Below, in pieces: positions 53,464-62,099 of a stretch of DNA of 64,000 bases; position 1 is the stretch's first letter; each line of letters starts with the position of its first letter. The translations under genes were made by a program, and so were the position numbers. Location: assembly GCF_010667575.1 (NCBI RefSeq), contig NZ_JAABNT010000005.1, forward strand, positions 1 to 64,000. The letters are read 5' to 3'. The notes beneath the pieces are model-generated. The model was given only the letters and a program-made list of their open reading frames with translations. It searched no databases and was not told the origin of the DNA. Origin of the DNA: Sulfitobacter sediminilitoris. GTDB taxonomy: Bacteria > Pseudomonadota > Alphaproteobacteria > Rhodobacterales > Rhodobacteraceae.

Positions 53464-54240
53464 TCACGCAAGGGCGTCGATCAGCGCGGCACAGACTGAA
53501 CCGCCGCCTGCGACCACGCCATTAAGACGGGGATCGGCGTTGTTGAACCGCAGGGGGGCACCGGTCCGGTCATGTGCGCAACCGCCTGCTTCGGCAGCGA
53601 TCAGGGCACCGGCGGCGATGTCCCATTCCCAGCTGTGGCGCAGGGTCATCATCGCCTCGAACCGGCCTTCGGCCACAAGCGCAAGACGATACGCCAGCGA
53701 AGGACGATAGCTGCGTTTGAAGGTTGGTGATGTCTTGGCCTTCCAATGGTTGGCCATCAGGGCTGGCTTGGCGGCCAGCACTGTGGATTTCTCTAAGGAC
53801 GATTTCTGAGAAGTGCGGATGGGAGCGTTGTTCAGCGTCGCCCCCTGACCAAGGGCCGCGGCATAAAGCTTGTCCCGCATCGGTAGATACACGACTGCGG
53901 CGGTGATCACACCATGCTCCGCCACGGCGATGGAATGGGCCCATGTGTTTGAGCCTTCGACAAAGCTGCGGGTGCCGTCGATCGGGTCGATGATGAACAC
54001 TCGGTCCCTGCCAAGGCGTTCGTCATTGTCCTCGGTTTCCTCGGACAGCCAGCCATAATCGGGCCGTGACCGCCGCAAGGAAGACATCAGAATCTCGTTC
54101 ACCGCCAGATCGGCTTCGGTCACCGGACCGGCACCGCCCGGCTTGTCCCAGCGCTGCGCGGTCTTGCCGGTAAAGCTGGTCGCCACCCGGCCCGCCATGC
54201 GCGCGGCGTCAATCAGAAGGGGCAGGTCATGCGCCGGCAA
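53464..54240 (-). CDS. cysQ: 3'(2'),5'-bisphosphate nucleotidase CysQ / inositol monophosphatase family
   Basis: A 258-residue Mg-dependent phosphatase. The metal-binding motifs are SEETEDN, DPIDGTRSFVEG and WEWDIAAGALIAAEAGG. It matches the alphaproteobacterial CysQ-like group that may hydrolyse 3'-phosphoadenosine 5'-phosphate from sulfate assimilation; inositol monophosphatase activity is the alternative. Its start lies 14 bases inside the end of pmbA, so translation is probably coupled. Confidence 0.88.
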   Translation of the reverse strand: MPAHDLPLLIDAARMAGRVATSFTGKTAQRWDKPGGAGPVTEADLAVNEILMSSLRRSRPDYGWLSEETEDNDERLGRDRVFIIDPIDGTRSFVEGSNTWAHSIAVAEHGVITAAVVYLPMRDKLYAAALGQGATLNNAPIRTSQKSSLEKSTVLAAKPALMANHWKAKTSPTFKRSYRPSLAYRLALVAEGRFEAMMTLRHSWEWDIAAGALIAAEAGGCAHDRTGAPLRFNNADPRLNGVVAGGGSVCAALIDALA

Positions 54241-55573
54241 GGGTCATCCCCGGTACAAGAAGCGATGGCACGACGCGGCTGAGGTGCGGGCGCGCGTCGT
54301 TGGCCGGCACGATGGTGCGCAGCATGCCGCGCAGGTTGCCCGCGATGGTGCATTCGTTGATGGCGTGGGTAATCTCGCCGTTCTCGATCCAAAGGCCAGA
54401 GGCACCGCGTGAATAGTCCCCAGTGTTTGGGTTGATCGTACTGCCGATCATCGAGGTTACGAGCAGACCGGTGCCCATCTGTCGGATCAGATCATCGCGG
54501 GTCTGGTCGCCCTGGGTCAGCGCGATGTTCCAGTTGGTCGGCGACGGCCCAGAGGACGTGCCGCGTGCGGCGTTGCCCGTGGGGTCCATCCCCAGCTTGC
54601 GCGCATTGGCAAGGTCGAGGGTCCAGCCCTTGAGAACGCCGTTTTCAACGATCGTGCGCTTTTGTGTTGGCAAACCTTCGGCATCGAACGGCCGCGTGCC
54701 GGTGGCGCGGGGGCGATGCGGGTCTTCGATCAGGGACAGGTGGTCAGGCAAGACCGCATCGCCCATCGCGTCGCGCAAGAAAGACGCGCCGCGCGCAATT
54801 GCACTGCCATTAATTGCGGACAGCAAATGGCCGATGAGCGAGGAAGAGATGCGTTCGTCAAACAGAACAGGGTAGGTGCCGGTGGGCGGCTTGCGCGCAT
54901 CCAGACGTGCGATGGCGCGTTCGCCTGCGGATGTTCCGATGTCTTCGGGCGTGCGCAGGTCGCTTTGAAAGATACGACCATCGCCGTCATAGTCGCGTTC
55001 CATACCGGTGCCGGTCCCTGCAATTGCAACGCAGGAAATGCCCCGGTCGGTCCGGCCATAGCCCCCTTCGAAACCGTTGCTCATCGCGATGTGGACCTGC
55101 TGTGCGCCGTAGCCACCACTAGCGGATTGAACCTGCGTGACACCTTTGACAGCCAATGCCGCAGCCTCGGCGCGCGCGGCATCGTCTTGCAGGGCGTCTG
55201 GTGTTGGCTCCGGCGTGTCGTCATAAAGCTCAAGCGCCGCGAGATCCCAACCGGTCGCAAGCTGATCGGGGTCCGCCAGACCCGCATAGGGGTCTTCCGG
55301 TGCTTCGCGGGCCATTGCGACGGCGCGTACTGCCATCTCTTCAATCGTGCGCTCTGACACATCAGAGGCTGAGACGGTCGCGGTGCGCTGACCCACGAAA
55401 ACGCGCAGGCCGATGTCGATCCCTTCTGATCGCTCAGCTTGCTCTAGCGCGCCGCCCCGGACATCTACGGAAAGCGAGGTCGCCTGAACGGCCTTGGCAT
55501 CAGCCGCATCGGCCCCGGCCTTGGACGCCGCGTGCAAAAGCGATTTGGTCAGCACATCAAGAGGCTGTGACAT
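54227..55573 (-). CDS. pmbA: TldD/PmbA family metalloprotease subunit
   Basis: A 448-residue protein of the TldD/PmbA family. Together with TldD, PmbA forms a cytosolic zinc protease that processes peptides such as microcins and antitoxins. The family segments VFVGQRTATVSASDVSE, PVLFDERISSSLIGHLLSAINGSAIARG, TIVENGVLKGWTLDLANARKLG and the end GASGLWIENGEITHAINECTIAGN are present. PmbA itself lacks the metal motif HEXXXH, in line with this sequence. It is the first gene of the lipopolysaccharide-linked set. Confidence 0.94.
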   Translation of the reverse strand: MSQPLDVLTKSLLHAASKAGADAADAKAVQATSLSVDVRGGALEQAERSEGIDIGLRVFVGQRTATVSASDVSERTIEEMAVRAVAMAREAPEDPYAGLADPDQLATGWDLAALELYDDTPEPTPDALQDDAARAEAAALAVKGVTQVQSASGGYGAQQVHIAMSNGFEGGYGRTDRGISCVAIAGTGTGMERDYDGDGRIFQSDLRTPEDIGTSAGERAIARLDARKPPTGTYPVLFDERISSSLIGHLLSAINGSAIARGASFLRDAMGDAVLPDHLSLIEDPHRPRATGTRPFDAEGLPTQKRTIVENGVLKGWTLDLANARKLGMDPTGNAARGTSSGPSPTNWNIALTQGDQTRDDLIRQMGTGLLVTSMIGSTINPNTGDYSRGASGLWIENGEITHAINECTIAGNLRGMLRTIVPANDARPHLSRVVPSLLVPGMTLAGA

Positions 55574-55642
55574 GAAGGATGGCTCCGTTTGGATGATGAC
55601 GGAGAGGTAACCTCACACCTGTCCAAGAACAAGTGCAGTGCG

Positions 55643-55671
55643 AAAAAAGGGCGAAACTGCAGGCCGCCCTT
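55643..55671 (-). terminator. rho-independent terminator of the DUF2125 gene
   Basis: On the minus strand AAGGGCG and CGCCCTT form a 7-base stem (plus-strand positions 55665-55671 and 55647-55653), followed by a run of T (55643-55648). It lies 25 bases after the stop of the DUF2125 gene and before pmbA, separating the two transcripts. Confidence 0.7.
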
Positions 55672-55695
55672 AAATGCCGTCGTGGCAGATGTATG

Positions 55696-57225
55696 TCAGC
55701 GAATACGCTGCCCGTTCGCAAGGATCTGGCCATCCTGTGTGAACTCGATCCGCGATTTGAGGGAATCGGGTTCTGTGCCGGGCACGGCGAATAGACCCAT
55801 CATCATCCGTGCACCCATCGCCTGATCTTGCGGCAAAAGGCCCATCGCGACCAGCTTGTCCAGCAGGCCGTTGCCGCCGTCCAGCGTCAGGTTCACATCA
55901 CCAACCGGGTTGCCCATGCCGGGCACCATGCTGGGCCCTGCACCATCGAAGGTCAAATCGCCGGAGCCTTCCAGCTTGGCACCTGCCGCATCAACAACCA
56001 GAGTATTGAGCTGGAGCGCCTCAACCTCGCCCGGTGCACCGGCCATCTGTGCGGCAGCATCGGGGTTCATCCAGTCCACCAGCAGCTTGGCCTTGCCCGC
56101 CAGATCAAGGACCACTGTTGCCGGGTCGCGTGGCAGCTGGCCCGCAGGGTCAAACATGCTCCAGATCATGTCTGACATTGTGAAACTGCCGAGCGTGAGG
56201 CCAAAGGCGAAATCCTGTGCCTCGTCGGATTTGCTGACGGGCATCGCAAGGTTGAACCCGCTTTCCGCCATCGCGATTTCGAAGGGAAATGGCATGCCTT
56301 CGGCGGTCACGGCCACGTTCACGTTTTTCTGTGCGCCAGCATAGGCCAGACCGTCGGCGCCCATATCGACACTCAATTCCCCTCCATCGGAGGAGGTGGA
56401 CATGACATAGTTTCCGCTTTCAGGGTCTTTCATGTCAAAATTCGAAGAGCCGCCGGTGTAGGAAAAGCCGCCCGATACATCAAAGCCAGCCTCAAGCATG
56501 GCGGCCATGTCCCCCGCATCCGGCACGTCCAGCGGGATAATCCCGGCCCCGTTCATGGTAACCCCGGTGACGCTTCCGGTGACGGCCCCTTGGGTGTTGG
56601 GCTGTTCCGGATCGATGAAGGAAAAATCATACGTCAGGGAATCGAGGCTGCCCGATTGCGTATATTCGCGCATGTCGCCGATGCTGAGCGTCGTTGTCGT
56701 TTCAAGGTTCGACCCTGCCACCTTCACGCGCGCCATGTCTTCACCCAGCGCCTCATTGCCGACCTGCATCTGGACAAGGTCCATCGCGATGGTTTGCGCG
56801 GTATAGAGATACGTCATTTCCTCGGGTGAACCGCTGGCTGTCATCGCGTGCCCGGTCTGGGAATAGTTCAGCGTCATCGCGAACTCTTCCCCGCCGGGGC
56901 CGCTGTCCTTACCGGACATGGTGATGGGCATGGTGTCGGGCAGGATGATCGCGACCGTGCCATCCCTGTTCTGGTCAAAACGGATTGTGCCCAACGTCAT
57001 GTTCATGCTGCCGTCTTCGGGCATCTGGAAGTTGAGGCTGATATCGCTGACCGTCAAATCATCTCCGCTTACGCTCTCTGTGGCGCTGATCTGATATCCC
57101 ATGCCTTCCAAGTAGGTGCGCCAGTCGCCCCAGACCTGCGCAGGGGTCAGATCAGCAAAAGCTGCTGTTGAAAAAAGCGCGACCGGCATGGCAAGGCCAA
57201 GCGCAAGAGGAGGAAATCGAGTCAT
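55696..57225 (-). CDS. DUF2125 domain-containing exported protein
   Basis: A 509-residue protein. Residues 1-24 form a signal peptide (MTRFPPLALGLAMPVALFSTAAFA). The rest is acidic, beta-rich and repetitive, with no further membrane segment, as usual for DUF2125 proteins of Rhodobacterales (LTPAQVWGDWRTYLEGMGY at the start; FTQDGQILANGQRIR at the end). The function is unknown; periplasmic or outer-membrane location is inferred. AAGGA lies 6 bases before the ATG at 57225. It has its own terminator and is divergent from the SDR gene. Confidence 0.88.
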   Translation of the reverse strand: MTRFPPLALGLAMPVALFSTAAFADLTPAQVWGDWRTYLEGMGYQISATESVSGDDLTVSDISLNFQMPEDGSMNMTLGTIRFDQNRDGTVAIILPDTMPITMSGKDSGPGGEEFAMTLNYSQTGHAMTASGSPEEMTYLYTAQTIAMDLVQMQVGNEALGEDMARVKVAGSNLETTTTLSIGDMREYTQSGSLDSLTYDFSFIDPEQPNTQGAVTGSVTGVTMNGAGIIPLDVPDAGDMAAMLEAGFDVSGGFSYTGGSSNFDMKDPESGNYVMSTSSDGGELSVDMGADGLAYAGAQKNVNVAVTAEGMPFPFEIAMAESGFNLAMPVSKSDEAQDFAFGLTLGSFTMSDMIWSMFDPAGQLPRDPATVVLDLAGKAKLLVDWMNPDAAAQMAGAPGEVEALQLNTLVVDAAGAKLEGSGDLTFDGAGPSMVPGMGNPVGDVNLTLDGGNGLLDKLVAMGLLPQDQAMGARMMMGLFAVPGTEPDSLKSRIEFTQDGQILANGQRIR

Positions 57226-57382
57226 GAAATATCCTTTGTAACAACGTGTCGGCACCGTCTGACAAAGCCGTTACGGCGTCAAGACAGAGGGAGAGGGGTG
57301 GACCCCAAGTCAGCGGAAGATTACCACATTGCCGAGAGAAGATGCAAAATTCGACAGGAACCTCGAAGGGAGGACCGCGCAG

Positions 57383-58132
57383 ATGGATATGAACGGCAAG
57401 ACGGTCATGATTACGGGGGCAAGCCGGGGTATCGGCGCCGAAGCAGCACGGGTGTTCGCCGATGCAGGTGCCAATGTGGCGCTGCTTGCCCGGTCCCAAG
57501 AGGCAATCGCCGAACTGGCCGGTGAACTTGGGCCCAAAGCCATCGCCATCCCCTGCAATGTCGCCCGCTATACAGAGATGGCGGCGGCGGTTGAGAAAAC
57601 CGCAAGCGCCTTTGGCGGTCTCGATGTGCTGATCAACAACGCTGGCGTGATCGAGCCGATCTCGCATCTGGCCGATGCCGATCCTGACGAGTGGGGACAG
57701 GTGATTGATGTAAACCTCAAGGGGGTCTTCAATGGCATGCGCGCGGCCTTGCCAGTGATGAAGGCACAAGGGGCCGGGTCCATTCTGACAATTTCTTCAG
57801 GCGCGGCACATCACCCGATTGAGGCATGGAGCCATTACTGCGCCTCTAAGGCTGCTGTGAACATGCTGACGCGCTGTGTGCACAAGGAAGAGGCCGGGAA
57901 CGGCATCCGCGCCATGGGCCTGTCGCCCGGCACCGTGGCCACCCAGATGCAACGCGAGATCAAGGCGTCTGGCATCAACCCTGTCAGCCAACTGGATTGG
58001 GAGGATCACATCCCGGCAGACTGGCCCGCCAAATGTCTGCTGTGGATGTGCGGCGCCGAGGCAGACCGGTTCATCGGGGATGAGATTTCCCTGCGGGATG
58101 AAGACATCCGTCGCGCGGTGGGGCTGATATGA
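57383..58132 (+). CDS. SDR family oxidoreductase
   Basis: A 249-residue short-chain dehydrogenase. The cofactor loop is TGASRGIGAEA, NNAG follows in LINNAGVIEP, and the catalytic Ser and Tyr-x3-Lys are in ISSGAAHHPIEAWSHYCASK. The substrate is unknown. GGAGG ends 9 bases before the ATG at 57383, and the longer open frame upstream has no support. The gene overlaps an enoyl-CoA hydratase gene by 4 bases, so the two may act on acyl-CoA or a related intermediate in sequence. Confidence 0.92.
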   Translation: MDMNGKTVMITGASRGIGAEAARVFADAGANVALLARSQEAIAELAGELGPKAIAIPCNVARYTEMAAAVEKTASAFGGLDVLINNAGVIEPISHLADADPDEWGQVIDVNLKGVFNGMRAALPVMKAQGAGSILTISSGAAHHPIEAWSHYCASKAAVNMLTRCVHKEEAGNGIRAMGLSPGTVATQMQREIKASGINPVSQLDWEDHIPADWPAKCLLWMCGAEADRFIGDEISLRDEDIRRAVGLI

Positions 58133-58770
58133 TCGACCTTAACAAAGAGGCGGACGTCTGGACTGTCACCATCAACCGTCCCGACAAGGCGAATTCGCTG
58201 ACGCACGCGATGCTGAGTGAACTGGCAGACATCATGGAAGACGCACAATCTGCCCGGGCGGTGATCCTGACGGGAACCGGCAAGGTCTTCAGCGCCGGTG
58301 CCGATCTGGAAGAAGCCGTGGCCGGGCTGGCGAAATCCGATGTCTGGGAGCGGTTGTCAGGCGCGATTGCCGCGCTGCCGGGTCTGACGATTGCCGCCTT
58401 GAACGGCACCTTGGCGGGGGGCGCCATGGGCATGGCGCTGGCCTGTGACCTGCGCATCGCGGTGCCGGGATCGAAGTTCTTTTACCCGGTGATGAAGCTT
58501 GGTTTCCTGCCGCAGCCGTCCGACCCTGCCCGCATGTCGGCCCTGATCGGTCCTGCGCGCACCAAGCTTATCCTGATGGGCGGTCAGAAGATCGAGGCCG
58601 AAGAGGCCCTGAGATTTGGTCTGATCGACCGGATCATAGAGCGGGATGACCTGATGGCGCACGCGCGTATGCTGACCGAGGATACGGTTGCTGCCGCACC
58701 GGAGCACGCCATCGGGATCAAGGAGATGTGCGGTCCGGGACCCATGGCGGGCGATCCGGGGACCGTCTGA
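58129..58770 (+). CDS. enoyl-CoA hydratase/isomerase family protein (short form)
   Basis: A 213-residue crotonase-fold protein. The CoA-binding and oxyanion segments are FSAGADLEE and LNGTLAGGAMGMALACDLRIAVPGSKF. The usual catalytic glutamates of hydratases near residues 120-145 are not obvious: the segment reads KLGFLPQPSDPARMSALIG. It is also about 45 residues shorter at the C-terminus than typical members (about 260). A modified activity is therefore possible. It is translationally coupled to the SDR gene and ends directly against the small lipoprotein gene. Confidence 0.87.
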   Translation: MIDLNKEADVWTVTINRPDKANSLTHAMLSELADIMEDAQSARAVILTGTGKVFSAGADLEEAVAGLAKSDVWERLSGAIAALPGLTIAALNGTLAGGAMGMALACDLRIAVPGSKFFYPVMKLGFLPQPSDPARMSALIGPARTKLILMGGQKIEAEEALRFGLIDRIIERDDLMAHARMLTEDTVAAAPEHAIGIKEMCGPGPMAGDPGTV

Positions 58771-58845
58771 TCAGATCAGCGGCACAAAGGGCACGTCGCA
58801 GGCGGCAAGTAGGGTCAGAGCCGTCAGGGTCAGAAGAATGCGCAT
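58771..58845 (-). CDS. 24-residue lipoprotein
   Basis: A very short gene with a good ribosome-binding site: GAGG ends 6 bases before the ATG. The product is a near-complete lipoprotein signal, MRILLTLTALTLLAAC, with lipobox LAAC and only eight mature residues after the cysteine (DVPFVPLI). After processing, the lipid-carrying peptide would be 9 residues. It abuts the enoyl-CoA hydratase stop on the opposite strand. Similar tiny lipoproteins (entericidin-like) exist, but I see no sequence relation. Confidence 0.6.
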   Translation of the reverse strand: MRILLTLTALTLLAACDVPFVPLI

Positions 58846-58987
58846 GGGGTGCCTCGTTTCACTGCCTTTTTTGCACGATCCGTCCTGCCGGGCCAGGTGT
58901 CAAGCGCGGTTGGCGAATGGATGCCGTTCCGCCGAGGCAGCCCGTTGCACAACGCCTGGCAAGTGATCCTGTCGTCCTGGGGCGCGT

Positions 58988-60322
58988 CTATTGCGACATC
59001 AAGAACTCTGCCACGGCCTGATAGGCAGGGAGGGAGGTCGGATCGATGTATCCGTTCTGTGCCCTCGGGAAAGAGGCAAGGCGGACTAGAACCATCTGTG
59101 CCGTCGGGTCCACATAGATGGTCTGACCATGCACCCCGCGCGCGGCATAGGCACCGTGGTCATTGTGAAATACCCACCATTGGCTGGTGTAGCTGCCGCT
59201 GGGCAGGGTGGGGAAGCCACTGAACTTGGCCGGGTCGCCCCCGGCTGCAATGGTCTGGACAACCTCGGCCGGAAACAGTTTTTTGCCGTTGATTTCCCCT
59301 TGGTTCAGCATGACAAGACCCAGCCGTCCGAGATCACGCAAACCTGCGGTCACGCCTCCGCCAGCGAAGGGGACACCCTTGCCGTCAACGGTCTGGTAGG
59401 CATCCTGTTCGGCTCCCATGGGCCGCCAAAGCCGGTCAGAGGCCAGTTCAGTGACTGACTTTCCCGTGACCCGGCTGATGATCCAGCCAAGCATATCTGA
59501 ATTGATGGTCTTGTAGTGAAATGCATCGCCGTGTTGCCCATCGGCTGCGACCTGCTGGAGGTACTCCCAATATCCGTTGGGCCCAGCGTAATCCTCAGGT
59601 TTCGGCAGCGGGCTGGCGGCGGCGGAGTACAACCAGATGTCCGCATTAGGATCAGAGTAATCCTCGGAGTATTTGACGCCCGTGGTCATATCCATGACCT
59701 CGCGGATCGTAACAGTCGCAAAAGCGCTTTCGCCGATTTCAGGGATGACATCGCGTACCAAAAGCGTGTCATCCAGCACCCCTTCAACGACGAGAATTTG
59801 GCCCAGTAGTCCCGTGATCGACTTTGTCATCGACATGATCGCGTGCTTGCCGTCCTCCTGCAGACAGCCAAAATAGCGCTCGTAGACGACCTGCCCTTTA
59901 TGCAGGATCAGGATGCCATCGGTGTAATTGGCATAGAGGGATTCCTCCCACGTCATCTCTTTTTCACCGTTGATCGGCATGAAGCTGAGCGCATCGATGC
60001 TTTGACGCAGATCGGCAAAACGGGCGGGCGACGGGTATTGCAACGCCACAGGAGCAGCGGTGCCACGGCTGATTTCTTCGGTCGGAAGAAACTCGCGCAG
60101 GTGGCAGACCGACCAGCGCAATTTGGGAAAGCTGAAATAGTTGGAATCGGGTTGCGTGATCAGCTTGTCAGCGGGCGGGGGAAAACCCTGCATCCATCCC
60201 ATGACGCGAGGATCGGACTCCTTGGCTGATAGGACATCAGTCTGAGCATGAACCGCTGTTGTGACAGGTGTAAGCAGCAAACAAAGCACACCGGTGATTA
60301 GATTTTTCCAATATCCAAGCAT
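58988..60322 (-). CDS. serine hydrolase, class C beta-lactamase fold
   Basis: A 444-residue exported enzyme with signal MLGYWKNLITGVLCLLLTPVTTAVHA. The catalytic Ser-x-x-Lys is SMTKS. HYKTINSDMLGWII corresponds to the second (Tyr) motif area, and GVHGQTIYVDP to the third (His-x-Gly type). Members are beta-lactamase-like esterases or peptidases. Related enzymes include 6-aminohexanoate-dimer hydrolase and penicillin-binding proteins, so resistance should not be assumed. It is a single gene. Confidence 0.9.
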   Translation of the reverse strand: MLGYWKNLITGVLCLLLTPVTTAVHAQTDVLSAKESDPRVMGWMQGFPPPADKLITQPDSNYFSFPKLRWSVCHLREFLPTEEISRGTAAPVALQYPSPARFADLRQSIDALSFMPINGEKEMTWEESLYANYTDGILILHKGQVVYERYFGCLQEDGKHAIMSMTKSITGLLGQILVVEGVLDDTLLVRDVIPEIGESAFATVTIREVMDMTTGVKYSEDYSDPNADIWLYSAAASPLPKPEDYAGPNGYWEYLQQVAADGQHGDAFHYKTINSDMLGWIISRVTGKSVTELASDRLWRPMGAEQDAYQTVDGKGVPFAGGGVTAGLRDLGRLGLVMLNQGEINGKKLFPAEVVQTIAAGGDPAKFSGFPTLPSGSYTSQWWVFHNDHGAYAARGVHGQTIYVDPTAQMVLVRLASFPRAQNGYIDPTSLPAYQAVAEFLMSQ

Positions 60323-60398
60323 GAAACCCTCCCCTCAACGAATCTTGATTTATTAGTTGATGTTAGCGCAGGGACGGCTGATTGTCTGCGCAACGCCC

Positions 60399-60692
60399 TC
60401 ATCGACCACGCCGCTTGCCCGGCACCTTGGATCGGAACCCGGGCGGGCGCTTGGCCACCCAAGCCGCGAATTTTGCAAGGCGCGGATGGGTTCGCAGCGC
60501 CTCTGGCGTGCTGAAATGCCGTGCCAGTTCCGCTTCTGAAAGCGTCGCATGAATTTCCCGGTGGCAGATGTGATGCATCAACACTGTCGGGCCGCCTTTA
60601 CCCCCTTTCAGTTTCGGGATCAGGTGGTGCAGGCTTTGCGGGACGTCCCCGGGGATCGGGCGAAGGCAAAGCGGGCATATCGGGTCGGACAT
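60399..60692 (-). CDS. HNH endonuclease family protein
   Basis: A 97-residue protein with a zinc-binding cysteine pair (CPLCLRPIP) and an HNH-like core: SLHHLIPKLKGGKGG and MHHICHREIHATLSE. This matches small HNH proteins common in proteobacteria. AAGG lies 9 bases before the ATG at 60692. The open frame upstream (to 61559) is antisense to mscS and was not used. The role, perhaps in DNA repair or mobile-element defence, is not known. It is divergent from mscS. Confidence 0.85.
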   Translation of the reverse strand: MSDPICPLCLRPIPGDVPQSLHHLIPKLKGGKGGPTVLMHHICHREIHATLSEAELARHFSTPEALRTHPRLAKFAAWVAKRPPGFRSKVPGKRRGR

Positions 60693-60767
60693 CAGCAAAG
60701 ACCTTGAACGCGGACGGCGGGACGGGCAAGAGGATGACGCAACACCGAAGAAAGACAAGGCGCAGGT

Positions 60768-62099
60768 ATGGAGTTTGATCTCTCCCAACAGCCGGAAATC
60801 GTACAGCAAGCCTACGGGTATGCGGTGCAGGCATGGGAGCTGGCGATGAGCTGGCTGCTGAGTCCCGAGGCGTGGTCGCAATTTGGCCTGCTGGTATTGG
60901 CGTGGCTTCTGGCGGGTCTGATTTCCCGAAGGATGCGCCCGGCACTGGCACGGGTGATTGATCCGGGCGAGAAGGAGAACCTCTTTTCGACGCCGCGCCG
61001 CTTCCTGTTGCAGTTCCTGCCGCTGATCTCGCCCCTGCTGGCCTATGCCCTGACGGGCATCGGGGAAAGCATCGTGCGGTCGCTCTTTGACAGCGGTGCC
61101 GTGATTGCGTTTGGCAAGCGGGTATTCTTGTTCCTTGCGGCGCGGGCGCTGGTGCGGGACATCATCACGGACCCGTTCCTCAAGCTGCTGGGGCGCTATA
61201 TCCTGCTCCCGATCATGGCGATTTACACGGTCGGGCTGCTGGACGTGGTGAGCGCACGGTTGAGCGAAACCATCGTCGGCGTCGGCAACATTCGATTTTC
61301 GCTGATGACGCTGGTGCGCGGCATTATCGCGGGGTCGTTGCTGTTCTGGCTGGGCCAGTGGTCGAACAGCCAAACCACGGCGCTGATTGCGCAGAACAAG
61401 GAAATGCGCCCCTCCATCCGCCAGTTGCTGATCAAGACGGCGGAGTTCACGATTTTTGCCATCGCGTTCCTGCTGCTGATGAACATTCTTGGGATCGACC
61501 TGACAACGCTTGCGGTCCTGGGTGGTGCAATCGGTGTGGGGCTGGGCTTTGGCCTGCAAAAGATTGCGTCGAACTTCATCTCTGGCGTGATCCTGTTGGT
61601 CGAAGGTCAGGCGACCGTCGGAGACTACGTGGAGCTGGACGGCGGCGAGCAGGGCAAGATCGTCAAGATGATGGCACGGGCCGCAATACTGGAGACATTC
61701 GACGGGCGCTGGATCGTTGTGCCGAACGAGGATTTCATCACGACGCGTGTGGTGAATTATTCAGACAGCGGATCGGCAAACCGCTACGAGGCGCCGTTTT
61801 CGGTCAGCTACGACACGGACATCAACAAGATCCCGCCGCTGATCGAAGCAGCAGTGGCATCCCACCCGGAAGTGCTGGACGTCCCATATCCTCCCGATTG
61901 CGAACTGCGTGGTTTTGGCGAGAGCGGCATCGATTTCGCGGTGGAATTCTGGGTGAACGGTCTGGATGACGGGCCGAACAAATACACGTCAGATGTGCTG
62001 TTCCTGATCTGGAATGCCCTGAAGGACGCCGGTGTGGAAATCCCGTATCCACAGCGGGTGGTCGAGATCAAAGGCGGACTGCCGAAAGAAACGCCGTGA
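60768..62099 (+). CDS. MscS family mechanosensitive ion channel
   Basis: A 443-residue membrane channel. About five or six transmembrane helices precede the pore helix, where GGAIGVGLGFGLQKIASNFISGVILLVEGQ is the MscS signature (residues about 247-276). The beta domain (VGDYVELDGGEQGKIV) and the C-terminal alpha/beta domain follow. It opens on membrane stretch to relieve hypo-osmotic shock. It is longer than E. coli MscS (286 residues), with extra N-terminal helices like YbdG/YnaI relatives. The flavoprotein gene overlaps it by 4 bases. Confidence 0.93.
   Translation: MEFDLSQQPEIVQQAYGYAVQAWELAMSWLLSPEAWSQFGLLVLAWLLAGLISRRMRPALARVIDPGEKENLFSTPRRFLLQFLPLISPLLAYALTGIGESIVRSLFDSGAVIAFGKRVFLFLAARALVRDIITDPFLKLLGRYILLPIMAIYTVGLLDVVSARLSETIVGVGNIRFSLMTLVRGIIAGSLLFWLGQWSNSQTTALIAQNKEMRPSIRQLLIKTAEFTIFAIAFLLLMNILGIDLTTLAVLGGAIGVGLGFGLQKIASNFISGVILLVEGQATVGDYVELDGGEQGKIVKMMARAAILETFDGRWIVVPNEDFITTRVVNYSDSGSANRYEAPFSVSYDTDINKIPPLIEAAVASHPEVLDVPYPPDCELRGFGESGIDFAVEFWVNGLDDGPNKYTSDVLFLIWNALKDAGVEIPYPQRVVEIKGGLPKETP

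Noticed and set aside
60335..60361. Dyad TCAAC...GTTGA with a GANTC site before the serine hydrolase gene
   Set aside because: Arms of only five bases and a single GANTC are expected by chance in a gap of this size.
60693..61559. Upstream extension of the HNH gene giving a 386-residue protein
   Set aside because: The extension is antisense to mscS, rich in Gln/Arg, and shows no domain. The ATG at 60692 has a proper ribosome-binding site.
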